Counted from the first letter of the stretch, positions 1 through 8,450 are shown. The stretch: DNA of 64,000 nt from Kutzneria sp044547355 (GCF_044547355.1 NZ_JBIUAG010000026.1:80776-144775), one strand, 5' to 3'. Numbers and translations are program-made. The notes: generated from the letters alone by a model not told the origin.

Positions 1-726
1 CTCGTAGCCCAGATAGGCCGAGGTCCGACGGGGAGCCAGGTAGCGTCGCCGGATGCCGGCCCGCGCGGTCTCGATCGACGCCACGACCGAGTCGACGTCC
101 GAGGCCGTCACTCCGGACGCCAGCGGGGCCGCGGTGACGGAACGCCCGTAGGTCGCCGTGGGCAGTTGGCCCGGGGCGGCGCCGAACTGGAGGAACCGTC
201 CCTGCGCGCTCCTGGCCCCGGCACGGATGGGCATGCCCGCGCCGGTCGCGTCCGGGACCACCTCCAGCCAGTTGGACTTGTCCACGGTGACCTGGTCCAT
301 CGGGTCCTCGCCGGAGGCGGTCGTCGCCACGGCCAGGCTGTAGCTGTGCACATACCCTTTCAGGCCACCGGCGTTGACCTCGTAGAAGTCGCCGATCTTC
401 GCGGTCACCGCGACCCGCGCGCCCTGCGGGATGTAGGTCAGCAGGGCGCTGTCCGGGTCAGGGCCGGCGCGTAGCGCGCCGAGCGGAGTCTGCACGACGC
501 CCCGGCCGGCGTAGGGAACGCGGACCGGCGGCCCGAACGGCCGGTCGTCCTGGTGGTCGACCAGCGCGGGCTGAATGCCGCGCTGGTCCGGCAGGACACG
601 GGTGATCTCCTGGGCCAACTGGGTGGCCGGCCGGTCCGGGCGTGGAGCCGTCGATCGCGGTGTCCGGTCGTCATCCGCGTCGGCCGTCTGCCGGCGGATG
701 CCGTCGAATCCCGGTGTCTGGTTCAT
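1..726 (-). CDS. SH3-like domain protein, C-terminus outside the window
   Basis: This frame is open from an ATG at 726 to the window edge, 242 codons with no stop, so the C-terminus is missing. The start is supported by an AAGGGGG ribosome site about 8 bases upstream. The first 60 residues are polar and rich in Gln, Arg and Asp, with no signal peptide or membrane segment. Residues around 95-130 (GARVAVTAKIGDFYEV, then GYVHSYSLA) look like a bacterial SH3-type fold, which in cell-wall enzymes binds peptide or peptidoglycan. The lack of an export signal argues for a cytoplasmic or non-classically delivered protein. The catalytic part, if any, lies outside the window, so no function is assigned. 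Confidence 0.6.
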   Translation of the reverse strand, partial: MNQTPGFDGIRRQTADADDDRTPRSTAPRPDRPATQLAQEITRVLPDQRGIQPALVDHQDDRPFGPPVRVPYAGRGVVQTPLGALRAGPDPDSALLTYIPQGARVAVTAKIGDFYEVNAGGLKGYVHSYSLAVATTASGEDPMDQVTVDKSNWLEVVPDATGAGMPIRAGARSAQGRFLQFGAAPGQLPTATYGRSVTAAPLASGVTASDVDSVVASIETARAGIRRRYLAPRRTSAYLGYE

Positions 727-794
727 GCCCGAGCCCCCTTGTGCGGTCGGGGGCACTCTGACCGGCCGGCGTCACCCGGCCGTCACCCGCGCCG

Positions 795-2531
795 CTACGG
801 GAAACTGACCAGGTCCTGCACGGTGTGTCCCGGCCCGGCGGCCGCGCCGGTGTTGTTCACGATGTGGGTGATCGTGCCGGCGTTGCTGCCGAGCATCACC
901 GTGACCATGTCGTGGAACTTCACGGTGGCGTTGCTGGGCGTCTCGATGGCGTGGGCGTTGGAGATGCTGGCGTCGTTGAGGAACAGGCAGTAGATCCCCA
1001 GGCCCCACGCCTCGTGGCTGGTGACGTTGGCGCCGATCTTGTAGGAGGCCCAGCCCTTGGTCGAGCCGTTCATGTAGGCGCCCTGGTTCGGCGGGTCGTA
1101 GGGCATCTCGCTCTGGTAGAACACGGTCTTGCCGCCCTGGCCGTTCCAGATCACCTGGTACTGCTGGTAGTGCTCGGCGAACAGGCCGTACGCGGTGACG
1201 TTGTTGCCGTTCACGACCAGGCCGTTGGCCGCGGTGTTGGTGTTCCAGCCGACGCCGCTGCCGTGGTCGGCCCGCCAGATCCAGGTGTCGTCGGTGATCA
1301 CGTTGTTGCTGTTGACGACCAGCGACTGGGTGGCCTTGCCGACGCCCGCGCCGCCGATGCGGAAGTGCACGTCCGACAACACGGTCGGGTCCGCCGCGTG
1401 GCTGGCCGACGAGCCGTTCGGGCCGACCTGCATGAGCACCGGCGAGTTGGTGGTGCCGGCGTCGATCAGCAGGCCGGCGATCTTCACGCCGTTCACGTCG
1501 CCGACCGAGACGGCGGTGATTCCGTTGTCCGGCACGAAGGTCGCGATGCCCAGGCCCAGCACCACGGTGTCGGCGCGGGTCACGTTGAGGGTCTGGTTGA
1601 GGTGGTAGATGCCCGGCGTGACAAGGAGATTCTTGCCGGCGGCCAGCTGCGCGTTGATCGTCGCGGCGGTGTCACCGGGCTTGACGATGTAGAACTGGCT
1701 GATCGGCAGCGAGGTGCCGGCCGGGTTGCCGTTGGCCCATGAGGTGCCCGAGCTGTTGGTGCGCAGCGCCGGCACGAACACGTTGTAGTTGCCGGCGCCG
1801 TCGACGTACAGGTAGGGCTTCTCGGCGATCACCGGGGTCTGGGCCAGGGCGGTGTAGGGCGGGTTCGGGAACGAGTTCGACGCGGGCGCGCCCTGCACGC
1901 CCGAGAACACCATGTTCCAGTTCCTCCCGGTCCAGGAACCGATCTGGTCGTTGCGCGACAGCCATTGCTGCTGGCTGCCGGACTGCACCTGGCCGGTGAC
2001 CCGGGAGTCGGCCAGGAAGCCGCCGGAGGACCAGCCGCCGTCGTCCAGCTTCAGGTTCCCGTTGACCTGCACCCGACGCAGCGGGTCGGCCTGCGAGACC
2101 GCCCAGGTGTCGGTGCCGCCCGGTGGGTTGATGGTCAGACCCTCGGCGTCACGCCAGAAGTTGAGGGTGGCGTTGCCGCCCTGCCAGTCGGCCTCGACGT
2201 GCACCTGGCCGTTGATCGTGACCTGCCCCGGCGTCAACCCGAGGCCGGCGACCTGCTCGTAGAAGCCGACGTTGGCGTCGACGTTATAGGTGCCCGGCTT
2301 GAACAGCAGCGCGGTCCGGGCCGAGCCGAACTGGGCCGACTGCTGGGCGTTGAACACCGAGCTCAGCTTGCTCTGGATGCTCGACGCCGACATGGACGGG
2401 TCGAAGACCGTCACGTTGGGGCCGAAGTCCGGGGTCGCCGACGGGGCGGCCGAGGCCGAGCCGGCGACCGCGGCGAACGCGGACAGGGTCAGGGCGGCCG
2501 CGGCGAGGGCGGCGGTGCGAACACGGGCCAC
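795..2531 (-). CDS. Secreted GH55-like beta-helix glycoside hydrolase
   Basis: The 578-residue protein has an N-terminal signal peptide (about residues 1-28, ending ASA-A). A long repetitive region rich in Asn, Gly and Val follows, typical of right-handed parallel beta-helix (pectate-lyase fold) enzymes. The opening NVTVFDPSMS and the two-lobed architecture recall actinobacterial GH55 exo-beta-1,3-glucanases; related proteins are sometimes mislabelled adenylyl cyclase. The GTG start is preceded by GGAGG at a good distance. It is transcribed divergently from a secreted GH3 enzyme, which fits joint breakdown of laminarin-like beta-glucan to glucose. The family call is from memory of GH55 sequences; the catalytic glutamate was not located. 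Confidence 0.65.
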   Translation of the reverse strand: MARVRTAALAAAALTLSAFAAVAGSASAAPSATPDFGPNVTVFDPSMSASSIQSKLSSVFNAQQSAQFGSARTALLFKPGTYNVDANVGFYEQVAGLGLTPGQVTINGQVHVEADWQGGNATLNFWRDAEGLTINPPGGTDTWAVSQADPLRRVQVNGNLKLDDGGWSSGGFLADSRVTGQVQSGSQQQWLSRNDQIGSWTGRNWNMVFSGVQGAPASNSFPNPPYTALAQTPVIAEKPYLYVDGAGNYNVFVPALRTNSSGTSWANGNPAGTSLPISQFYIVKPGDTAATINAQLAAGKNLLVTPGIYHLNQTLNVTRADTVVLGLGIATFVPDNGITAVSVGDVNGVKIAGLLIDAGTTNSPVLMQVGPNGSSASHAADPTVLSDVHFRIGGAGVGKATQSLVVNSNNVITDDTWIWRADHGSGVGWNTNTAANGLVVNGNNVTAYGLFAEHYQQYQVIWNGQGGKTVFYQSEMPYDPPNQGAYMNGSTKGWASYKIGANVTSHEAWGLGIYCLFLNDASISNAHAIETPSNATVKFHDMVTVMLGSNAGTITHIVNNTGAAAGPGHTVQDLVSFP

Positions 2532-2589
2532 TGGGTCCTCCAGCGTCGGTGGGAGAGGACGGTGTCAGTGGCGGCGCCGACAGGGTCCG

Positions 2590-2618
2590 ATGCTATGAGC
2601 GACATGAGGATGCGTCAA
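2590..2618 (-). promoter_or_regulatory. Sigma-70-type promoter of the GH55-like gene
   Basis: On the minus strand a TTGACG -35 box (2618-2613) and a TAGCAT -10 box (2595-2590) are separated by exactly 17 bases. They lie about 60 bases upstream of the GTG start at 2531. Confidence 0.6.
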
Positions 2619-2727
2619 TACACGCCTTAAACTAAGAGTGCAGAATAGGCCGTTCGCCGGGCCGACAACGATGACGGGCGGCGCCTTCTGGTCACGCCGT
2701 CGAATCGGACGTACAGTGCGCAACGTA

Positions 2728-2741
2728 TGGGAGCGCTTCCA
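2728..2741. promoter_or_regulatory. CebR/LacI-type operator
   Basis: The sequence TGGGAGCGCTTCCA differs by one base from the palindrome TGGGAGCGCTCCCA bound by CebR/BglR repressors of actinomycete cellulase and beta-glucosidase genes. It lies 55 bases upstream of the GH3 start and within the shared promoter region of both hydrolases. This suggests induction by a beta-gluco-oligosaccharide. The regulator itself is not in the window. Confidence 0.65.
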
Positions 2742-2796
2742 GCGCACGCCGCCTCTCATCTGGTTGTTCGCGCACGTTCAGCCCAGGAGGTTTCCC

Positions 2797-4638
2797 ATGA
2801 CCCACACCCGGCTGCCGCGACCACTGCTCGTCGTCGGCGCCGCCCTGCTCGCCATCGCCTCGGCGACCGCGCCGGCCACCGCCGTGTCCCCACGCGCCGG
2901 CTTTCCCTACCAGAACCCGAATCTGCCGATCGCCGACCGGGTGACCGACCTGATGGCCCGAATGACCCTGGACGAGAAACTCGGCCAGATGACGCAAGCC
3001 GAGCGGGCCGCGCTCAACCCCCAGAGCGACCTGGCCACCTTCCGGATCGGCTCGGTGCTGTCCGGCGGCGGCTCCGCGCCCAGCCCCAACAACGCCCAGT
3101 CCTGGGCCACCATGTACGACAGCTTCCAGCGCACCGCCCTGTCCACCCCGCTGGCCATCCCCATGATCTACGGCGTGGACGCCGTGCACGGCCACAACAA
3201 CGTGGTCGGCGCGACGATCTTCCCGCACGACATCGGCCTCGGCGCGACCCGCGATCCCGCCCTGGCGTCACAGATCGGCCGGGCCACCGCCGAGGAGATG
3301 GCCGGCACCGGGGCGAACTGGGACTTCGCGCCCTGCCTATGCGTCGCGCGCAACGACCGCTGGGGCCGCACCTACGAGTCGTTCGGCGAGACACCGGCCA
3401 TTCCCACCGCGATGAGCACCATCATCACCGGCTTGCAGGGCGCGACGCTGGGCGGGGCGCCGGCCTCGGTTCTGGCCACCGCCAAGCACTACATCGGCGA
3501 CGGCGGCACCACCGGCGGCGTCAACGCCGGCAACACCCAGCTGTCCGAGGCCGACCTGCGGGCCATCCACCTGCCGCCGTTCAAGGCCGCCGTCGACCGC
3601 GGCGTCGGCGCGGTCATGATCTCCTACAACAGCTGGAACGGCGTCAAGGACCACGGCAACCGGCACCTCATCACCGACATCCTCAAAACCGAGCTGGGCT
3701 TCAGCGGCTTCGTCGTGTCCGACTGGGCCGGCATCGACCAGATCGACGGCCAGAGCGGCTTCTCCGCCGCCGACATCGACGCCAGCATCAACGCCGGCAT
3801 CGACATGGTGATGGTCCCCACCAACTACAAGCTGTTCATCAGCATGCTGCGCACCGAGGTCAACAACGGGCACATCTCGCGGGCCCGGATCGACGACGCC
3901 AACCGCCGCATCCTGACCAAGAAGTTCCAGCTCGGCCTGTTCGAGCATCCCCTGGCCGACCGCACCTTCACCCCCACCGTCGGCTCCGCCGCGCACCGGG
4001 CGCTGGCCCGCCAGGCCGTGCGCGAATCCCAGGTGCTGCTGAAGAACTCGGGCGGCATCCTGCCGTTGGCCAAGAACGCCAAGGTGTTCGTCGCCGGCAA
4101 GTCCGCCGACGACATCGGCCTGCAGAGTGGCGGCTGGACCATCAGCTGGCAGGGCAGCAGCGGCAACACCACCCCCGGAACCACTGTGCTGCAAGGCATC
4201 CGCAACACCGTGAGCGGCGGCTCCGTCACATACGACCGCAACGGCAACGGCGTCAACTCCAGCTACACCGCCGCCATCGCCGTCATCGGCGAAACCCCCT
4301 ACGCCGAAGGCGCCGGCGACCGCCCCGGCAGCATGGGCCTGGATCAGGAGGATCTGGCCACCCTGAGCCGACTTCGCGCCTCCGGCGCGCCGGTCGTCGT
4401 CGTGCTGATGTCCGGGCGGCCGCTCGACATCAGCGCCCAACTCCCCGACTGGCGGGCGCTCATCGCCGCCTGGCTGCCCGGCACCGAAGGACAAGGCGTC
4501 GCCGACATCCTGTTCGGCAACGCCTCCCCCACCGGCAAACTGCCCATGAGCTGGCCCCAGAGCGCCGCACAGGAGCCGATCAACGACGGCGACGGCAAGA
4601 CGCCGCTGTTCCCACTCGGCTTCGGACTCACCTGGTGA
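2797..4638 (+). CDS. Secreted glycoside hydrolase family 3 beta-glucosidase
   Basis: This 613-residue GH3 enzyme hydrolyses terminal beta-glucosyl units. I chose the ATG at 2797 because AGGAGG sits 7 bases before it and a signal peptide (about residues 1-29) follows at once; an upstream in-frame ATG at 2638 would bury the signal. The N-terminal (alpha/beta)8 domain carries KHYIGDGGT and the nucleophile motif VVSDWAG with Asp at about residue 309. The C-terminal alpha/beta sandwich includes GETPYAEGAGDRPG and ends in PLFPLGFGL, standard for the family. It pairs with the divergent GH55-like exo-glucanase and is probably controlled by the CebR-like operator upstream. The precise glycan is inferred. 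Confidence 0.9.
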   Translation: MTHTRLPRPLLVVGAALLAIASATAPATAVSPRAGFPYQNPNLPIADRVTDLMARMTLDEKLGQMTQAERAALNPQSDLATFRIGSVLSGGGSAPSPNNAQSWATMYDSFQRTALSTPLAIPMIYGVDAVHGHNNVVGATIFPHDIGLGATRDPALASQIGRATAEEMAGTGANWDFAPCLCVARNDRWGRTYESFGETPAIPTAMSTIITGLQGATLGGAPASVLATAKHYIGDGGTTGGVNAGNTQLSEADLRAIHLPPFKAAVDRGVGAVMISYNSWNGVKDHGNRHLITDILKTELGFSGFVVSDWAGIDQIDGQSGFSAADIDASINAGIDMVMVPTNYKLFISMLRTEVNNGHISRARIDDANRRILTKKFQLGLFEHPLADRTFTPTVGSAAHRALARQAVRESQVLLKNSGGILPLAKNAKVFVAGKSADDIGLQSGGWTISWQGSSGNTTPGTTVLQGIRNTVSGGSVTYDRNGNGVNSSYTAAIAVIGETPYAEGAGDRPGSMGLDQEDLATLSRLRASGAPVVVVLMSGRPLDISAQLPDWRALIAAWLPGTEGQGVADILFGNASPTGKLPMSWPQSAAQEPINDGDGKTPLFPLGFGLTW

Positions 4639-4694
4639 CTCACCTCGCTGGCGGTGGTGTGTCTCGTTCTGGGGTTGGTCTTCGCTAGTTGGGT

Positions 4695-4895
4695 GGGGGG
4701 AGGGGGGCCGTGGCGCGGCGTGAGGTGGGTGGGTGGATAGGGGCCGTCAGGCGGGTTGTCGCGAGTCAGGCGGGTGGATGGGGGCCGTGGCGCGGCGTGA
4801 GGTGGGTGGGTGGATAGGGGCCGTCAGGCAGGTTGTCGCGAGTCAGGCGGGTGGATGGGGTTTGTAGCGCGGTGTGAGGTGGGTGGGTGGTGCGG
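4695..4895 (+). repeat. GT-rich tandem repeat, 77-bp period
   Basis: About two and a half copies of a 77-bp unit containing GTGGCGCGGCGTGAGGTGGG follow one another; the CCGTGGCG marker recurs at 4708 and 4785, with a diverged third copy at 4862. The stretch 4639-5076 contains no gene besides this repeat and the leader of the next gene. The G and T bias is on the strand encoding the DUF222-HNH gene. Confidence 0.8.
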
Positions 4896-4978
4896 TTTAC
4901 AGAGGGCTTGGGACGTGGGAGGGGTCTGGCTTTCGTGGTTTGCTTGCCGTTTGGCAGGGTGGGCGCGAGGGTGGTGCT

Positions 4979-5008
4979 GGAAAGCGCTTTCCTGAAGTTT
5001 TCTTCAGG
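4979..5008 (+). promoter_or_regulatory. Two overlapping palindromes in the DUF222-HNH leader
   Basis: A perfect 14-bp palindrome GGAAAGCGCTTTCC (4979-4992) overlaps a hairpin CCTGAAG-TTTT-CTTCAGG (4991-5008). Both are kept in the second copy (32828-32857), where the hairpin loop sequence has changed but the stem has not. That pattern suggests a selected protein-binding site or RNA structure, not chance. The first element resembles LacI-family operators. Confidence 0.5.
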
Positions 5009-5064
5009 CGGGGAACGAAGAGATAACCGTTTCCTGGCAACAGAAATCCATCCCAATATTGTGC

Positions 5065-5070
5065 TAAGAT
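5065..5070 (+). promoter_or_regulatory. -10 box of a leaderless promoter
   Basis: TAAGAT ends 6 bases before the ATG at 5077, so transcription would begin at or next to the start codon. The same TAAGATGAGGGTATG block precedes the second copy, and a similar TAGAAT precedes the third DUF222 gene. Confidence 0.5.
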
Positions 5071-5076
5071 GAGGGT

Positions 5077-6222
5077 ATGTCAGTGAACCTGGATATGCCG
5101 GTCGACGCCGAATGGTGGCGGCTGGGTGACGGGGCGCTGGGCGAGATCGGTGTGCTGATCGAGCAGCGACGCAAGAGCGACTACCTGCGCGAGATCGCGG
5201 TGGTGCGAGAGCAGTGGAACCGCACCAGCCGGACCAAGGACGACCGCAAGGCGCTGGTCGCGTCGCTGACGGTGGCGTGGAAGATCACCCGGGGCGAGGC
5301 CCGGGACCTGGTGCGGTTCGCGGAGCTGTTCGGGCGCGAGGCGGTTCGGGACGTGGCGACGGGGGCGGTGCTGAGCAAGCAGCACCTGACCATCATCGAC
5401 ACGACCCTGAGCGCGGCGCCGGAGGCGGATCGCGACGATGTCGAGGCGGCGTTGGTGGAAAACGCGCCGCAGTTCGACACCGTGGACTTCAGCGACATCG
5501 CCAAGCGGATCCTGCTGCTGCTTGACCAGGACGGCACAGCCCCCGACGACCCAGAGTTGGCTAGGCCCACGCGGGAGCTCTACATCACCCGCCGACCCGA
5601 CGGGTCCTTCGACATCCGGGGCCACCTGGACCTGGAGACCGGGGCGATGCTGGAAGCGGCCATCGCGTCGAAGTCCAAGCCCACCTCGGCCAACGACACC
5701 CGCACCACCCCTCAGCGCCAAGGCGACGCCCTCGCCGAGATCATCGACATCGCCCTGGGCAGCGACCAACTACCCGACGAGGGTGGCGAGAAGCCGCACC
5801 TGAACCTGACGATGTCCTTCAAGGACTTCCAGGAGCAGCGCGGCACCGCCAATGTGGAGGGCATGGGGCCGCTCAACGCCGCCTCAGTGCGCAGGATCGC
5901 GTGCGACAGCACGATCCTGCGGGTGGTGCTGGGGGCCAAGTCCGAAGTCCTCGACATCGGACGGGCCAGCCGGACAATCCCCAACGCGATACGCAGAGCA
6001 CTGATCATCCGAGACAAGGGGTGCGCGTTTCCGGGATGTGGAAGGAAACCCCGGCAATGCCACGCGCATCACGTGGTGGAATGGGCTGACGGGGGGCCGA
6101 CCAGCCTGGACAATCTGGTGTTGCTGTGCAGCGCCTGTCATCGGCTGATTCATCATAGCGGGTGGGAGGTGAAGATCAACGAGGGGCTGCCGGAGTTCAG
6201 GGATGGAGCCGGTCGAGGATAG
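5077..6222 (+). CDS. DUF222/HNH endonuclease repeat protein (13E12 type), copy 1
   Basis: This 381-residue protein has an N-terminal helical DUF222 domain (about residues 1-290) and a C-terminal HNH nuclease domain. The HNH part has paired cysteines (CAFPGC and CSACHR), the His-His pair in AHHVVEWADGG, and the typical NLVLLC, as in zinc-binding HNH enzymes. It belongs to the 13E12 repeat family found in many copies in mycobacteria and other actinomycetes; the cellular role is not established. The start is leaderless. Copy 2 at 31602-32759 is about 95% identical and inverted. Changes between copies include Lys/Gly just before the first HNH cysteine. It may be a nuclease of a mobile or recombining element. 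Confidence 0.85.
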   Translation: MSVNLDMPVDAEWWRLGDGALGEIGVLIEQRRKSDYLREIAVVREQWNRTSRTKDDRKALVASLTVAWKITRGEARDLVRFAELFGREAVRDVATGAVLSKQHLTIIDTTLSAAPEADRDDVEAALVENAPQFDTVDFSDIAKRILLLLDQDGTAPDDPELARPTRELYITRRPDGSFDIRGHLDLETGAMLEAAIASKSKPTSANDTRTTPQRQGDALAEIIDIALGSDQLPDEGGEKPHLNLTMSFKDFQEQRGTANVEGMGPLNAASVRRIACDSTILRVVLGAKSEVLDIGRASRTIPNAIRRALIIRDKGCAFPGCGRKPRQCHAHHVVEWADGGPTSLDNLVLLCSACHRLIHHSGWEVKINEGLPEFRDGAGRG

Positions 6223-6293
6223 CCGCCACGGAGCGGTGCGTCCCTGCCCATCGGGTGGCGGAAATGGGTTGATGGCGGCCATAGGTTGGGGGT

Positions 6294-6812
6294 GTGGACA
6301 ACATCGACGTGCTGGTGCTGCACGGGTCGCCGGGGGCGGGCAAGACGACGGTGGCGAGGGCGGTGTCGGAGATGCTGCGGGAAGCGGACGTGGCGCACGG
6401 GGTGATCGACCTGGACGAAATCTCGCTGGTGCATCCCAGCCCGGGAAGGTCGTTCGCCCGGGAGAACCTCAAGGTGCTGTGGCCGCGCTATGCGGCGGTG
6501 CCGGGGCTGAGGCTGGTGCTGCCGAGCGTGATCGCGGACGAGGAGGAGCTGGTGCTGCTGCGGGAGGCGCTGCCGGGAGGGAAAGTGGTCGTGTGCGAGC
6601 TGACGGCGCCGCAGGACGTGTTGAAAGCACGGGTGACGGAGCGGGAGCCGAACGACTGGTGGCGGGAAGGGCTGCGGCGGTGGGTGGACGTGTACCACGG
6701 GCGGAGCGACCTGGCGAGGATCAGGGACTTTCTCGTGTCCACACACGAAAAGGCGGTGGAGGACGCGGCCCGGGAAGTCATCGCGAAGTGGGAAGGCGCT
6801 ACAGCGAAGTGA
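6294..6812 (+). CDS. Small P-loop kinase-like ATPase
   Basis: This 172-residue protein starts at a GTG and carries a Walker A loop GSPGAGKTT at residues 11-19, followed by a nucleoside- or shikimate-kinase-like core. The middle includes DLDEISLVHPSPG and a late TAPQDVLKARVTEREPNDWW that could form the lid and base-binding region. It probably phosphorylates or senses a small molecule, but the substrate is unknown. It is intact, stands alone just after the DUF222-HNH gene, and its end overlaps the convergent diguanylate cyclase gene by 14 bases. Confidence 0.75.
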   Translation: MDNIDVLVLHGSPGAGKTTVARAVSEMLREADVAHGVIDLDEISLVHPSPGRSFARENLKVLWPRYAAVPGLRLVLPSVIADEEELVLLREALPGGKVVVCELTAPQDVLKARVTEREPNDWWREGLRRWVDVYHGRSDLARIRDFLVSTHEKAVEDAAREVIAKWEGATAK

Positions 6813-8100
6813 GCTTGACGCGGTTGCGGCCGGCCTCCTTGACGGCGTAGAGGGCGGCGTCGGCGGCGCGGATGGCCTCGTCCAGGGAATCGGGGCTGTC
6901 CGAGGGAATGAGGGTGGCGCCGATGGAAATCGTCAGATCAGTGATGGACTGGGGCTTGGTGTCGTCGGTGGGCTCGATGGCGACGGTGAGCGAATGCACC
7001 CGCTCACGGATGCGTTCGGCGATGGCTCGAGTCTGGCGTTCGTCGACATCGAGCAGAAGCACCACAAACTCCTCGCCGCCCCAGCGGCCGACGATGTCAT
7101 AGTCACGGAGCTCGGCGCGCAAGGCACGGGCGACGGCCTCCAAGGCACGATCGCCGCTGACATGGCCATAGGTGTCGTTGACCTGCTTGAAATGGTCCAA
7201 GTCGGCGATCAGCACAGCGAGGGCGGAGCCATGGACATGGGAGCGGTCCATGGCCTGGCGGGCAGCCTGGAACCACCACTCCAAGGTGTGGAAGCCGGTC
7301 TTCGAATCGGTGCGTGACGCAGTGCGGAACTGGTGCAGGAGAAGGCCCCGGTGCACGGCCACGACGCCGACGACAACAGCGAGCAGCAGGGGCGGATTGG
7401 TGACGGCCAAGGCGGCGGCCAGGAGACCGAAGGCGTAGGCGCCGATCTCCTGGGACTGCTCGTGGAAGTTCTCCAGGACCTTGGCCAGGCGGGTTGACGG
7501 CGAAGAGACGAGGATGGCGGCGACGACCAGGCCGTAGTTGAGCAGCCAGCGAAGGCCGAAAGCGGCGGCGACGACGGCGAGATCGGCGAAGCCGGCCCAC
7601 GTCGGACGGGGCAAGCCCGGATAGGTGGGCAGCCCGAGGGCCAGCACGGCGATGGCGGCCTGGGTGCCGAGCAGGATGGTGGCGGCCGAGAAGACCCACC
7701 GGAACAGGTCCAGCGGACGTTGCCGTCGGGGCCAGATGCGCAGCCACGCGATGGTGTACGTGAAGATCACGATGCCGGAGGCCAACAGCGGTGGCAGGAT
7801 CAGGGCGGCGGCCACCGACCAGACGGCCTTGGTGTCGAGATACGGCCCGGAGCCGGCGCCACGCTCGCGTTGCCGCTCGGTGGGGCGTACGCCCTCGATG
7901 TGCAGCCACGCCCCGGCACAGAGCATGCCGGCGTAGACGAGGTCGGTGCTGCGGACGGGCATCAGGCCGGAGGTGCCGGCGGAAGCGGCGACGGCGATCG
8001 CCTCGACCACCAGCACATAGGCGACGACGTGCCGGGGCGCCTGCCACAGGGACCAGGACCGCGCCCACCGCCAGGGCGCCGCGATCAGGGTTCGCACCAC
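6799..8100 (-). CDS. Membrane-bound diguanylate cyclase (GGDEF)
   Basis: The 433-residue protein has about 250 residues of hydrophobic segments (seven or eight predicted helices, MASE-like in layout) followed by a GGDEF domain. The signature reads GGEEF at residues 341-345. The metal-binding Asp of DLDHFKQVNDTYGH and the late SIGAT are present, so it should make cyclic di-GMP from two GTP. No inhibitory RxxD site is visible five residues before the signature, where the sequence is DIVGRW. The GTG start follows AGGTGAGG. It is transcribed away from the DNNW micro-ORFs and shares their upstream region, so a regulatory link is possible but unproven. Confidence 0.88.
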   Translation of the reverse strand: MVRTLIAAPWRWARSWSLWQAPRHVVAYVLVVEAIAVAASAGTSGLMPVRSTDLVYAGMLCAGAWLHIEGVRPTERQRERGAGSGPYLDTKAVWSVAAALILPPLLASGIVIFTYTIAWLRIWPRRQRPLDLFRWVFSAATILLGTQAAIAVLALGLPTYPGLPRPTWAGFADLAVVAAAFGLRWLLNYGLVVAAILVSSPSTRLAKVLENFHEQSQEIGAYAFGLLAAALAVTNPPLLLAVVVGVVAVHRGLLLHQFRTASRTDSKTGFHTLEWWFQAARQAMDRSHVHGSALAVLIADLDHFKQVNDTYGHVSGDRALEAVARALRAELRDYDIVGRWGGEEFVVLLLDVDERQTRAIAERIRERVHSLTVAIEPTDDTKPQSITDLTISIGATLIPSDSPDSLDEAIRAADAALYAVKEAGRNRVKLTSL

Positions 8101-8204
8101 GCCTCACCTGCTGAAACCACCGGGGCCGCCGGGGTACGGCCCGCCTCTACCGTAACCAAACTGGCACCCCGGGTAGCCGGATCCACACGAGAAGATGAAG
8201 CCGA

Positions 8205-8220
8205 GGGCGGAAAACCGCCC
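8205..8220 (+). promoter_or_regulatory. Hairpin ahead of the DNNW micro-ORFs
   Basis: GGGCGG-AAAA-CCGCCC forms a perfect 6-bp stem with a 4-base loop, ending 43 bases before the first micro-ORF. No T-run follows, so it is more likely an mRNA 5' structure than a terminator. Confidence 0.4.
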
Positions 8221-8262
8221 ACTCGGCCGAACTCGTTAGGCCCTCCGAGGAGGTGAATCACG

Positions 8263-8301
8263 GTGCGCGACAACAACTGGCGGGACAACAACTGGCGCTG
8301 A
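8263..8301 (+). CDS. Micropeptide 1 of 3, DNNW repeat (12 residues)
   Basis: A GTG start 9 bases after GAGGAGGTG encodes MRDNNWRDNNWR and stops at TGA. The peptide is two copies of DNNW joined by Arg. The ribosome site is among the strongest in the window, and the same architecture (strong site, very short frame, DNNW) recurs twice more within 180 bases. Recurrence with different flanking sequence, start codons and C-terminal residues is what makes translation credible. No family is known to me. A longer frame (GTG at 8253) that overlaps it has its start codon inside the ribosome site and is unlikely. Confidence 0.65.
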   Translation: MRDNNWRDNNWR

Positions 8302-8353
8302 ATCGGCAGGTCGACGGCGTGATCGCCCGGTCAGAGAGAGGAGGTGCGCGGCG

Positions 8354-8392
8354 ATGTCGGACAACAACTGGCGGGACAACAACTGGAAGTGA
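8354..8392 (+). CDS. Micropeptide 2 of 3, DNNW repeat (12 residues)
   Basis: The ATG is 9 bases after GAGGAGGTG and the peptide is MSDNNWRDNNWK. It keeps both DNNW units of peptide 1 but has Ser at position 2 and Lys at the end. It is in a different reading frame from the third member. The spacing from the end of peptide 1 is 52 bases of non-repetitive DNA, so this is not a simple tandem DNA duplication. Function unknown. Confidence 0.65.
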   Translation: MSDNNWRDNNWK

Positions 8393-8450
8393 GCCCCCGA
8401 TCCGTCACAGCCCGTACAACCCGGCTCGACCAGCAGAGGAGGTGACCGGC

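Larger units (their letters stand above)
4870..6205 (+). repeat. Left arm of a ~1.3-kb inverted repeat
   Basis: This leader plus the DUF222-HNH coding region reappears in reverse complement at about 31630-32960. The two proteins differ by roughly 20 substitutions over about 375 residues by eye. The leaders share long identical blocks, including TTTACAGAGGGCTTGGGACG. The arms face each other across about 25 kb containing the polyketide cluster. Arm limits are approximate. Confidence 0.8.

Noticed and set aside
4695..4895. CRISPR array
   Set aside because: The units are adjoining 77-bp copies without unique spacers, and no cas genes are present.
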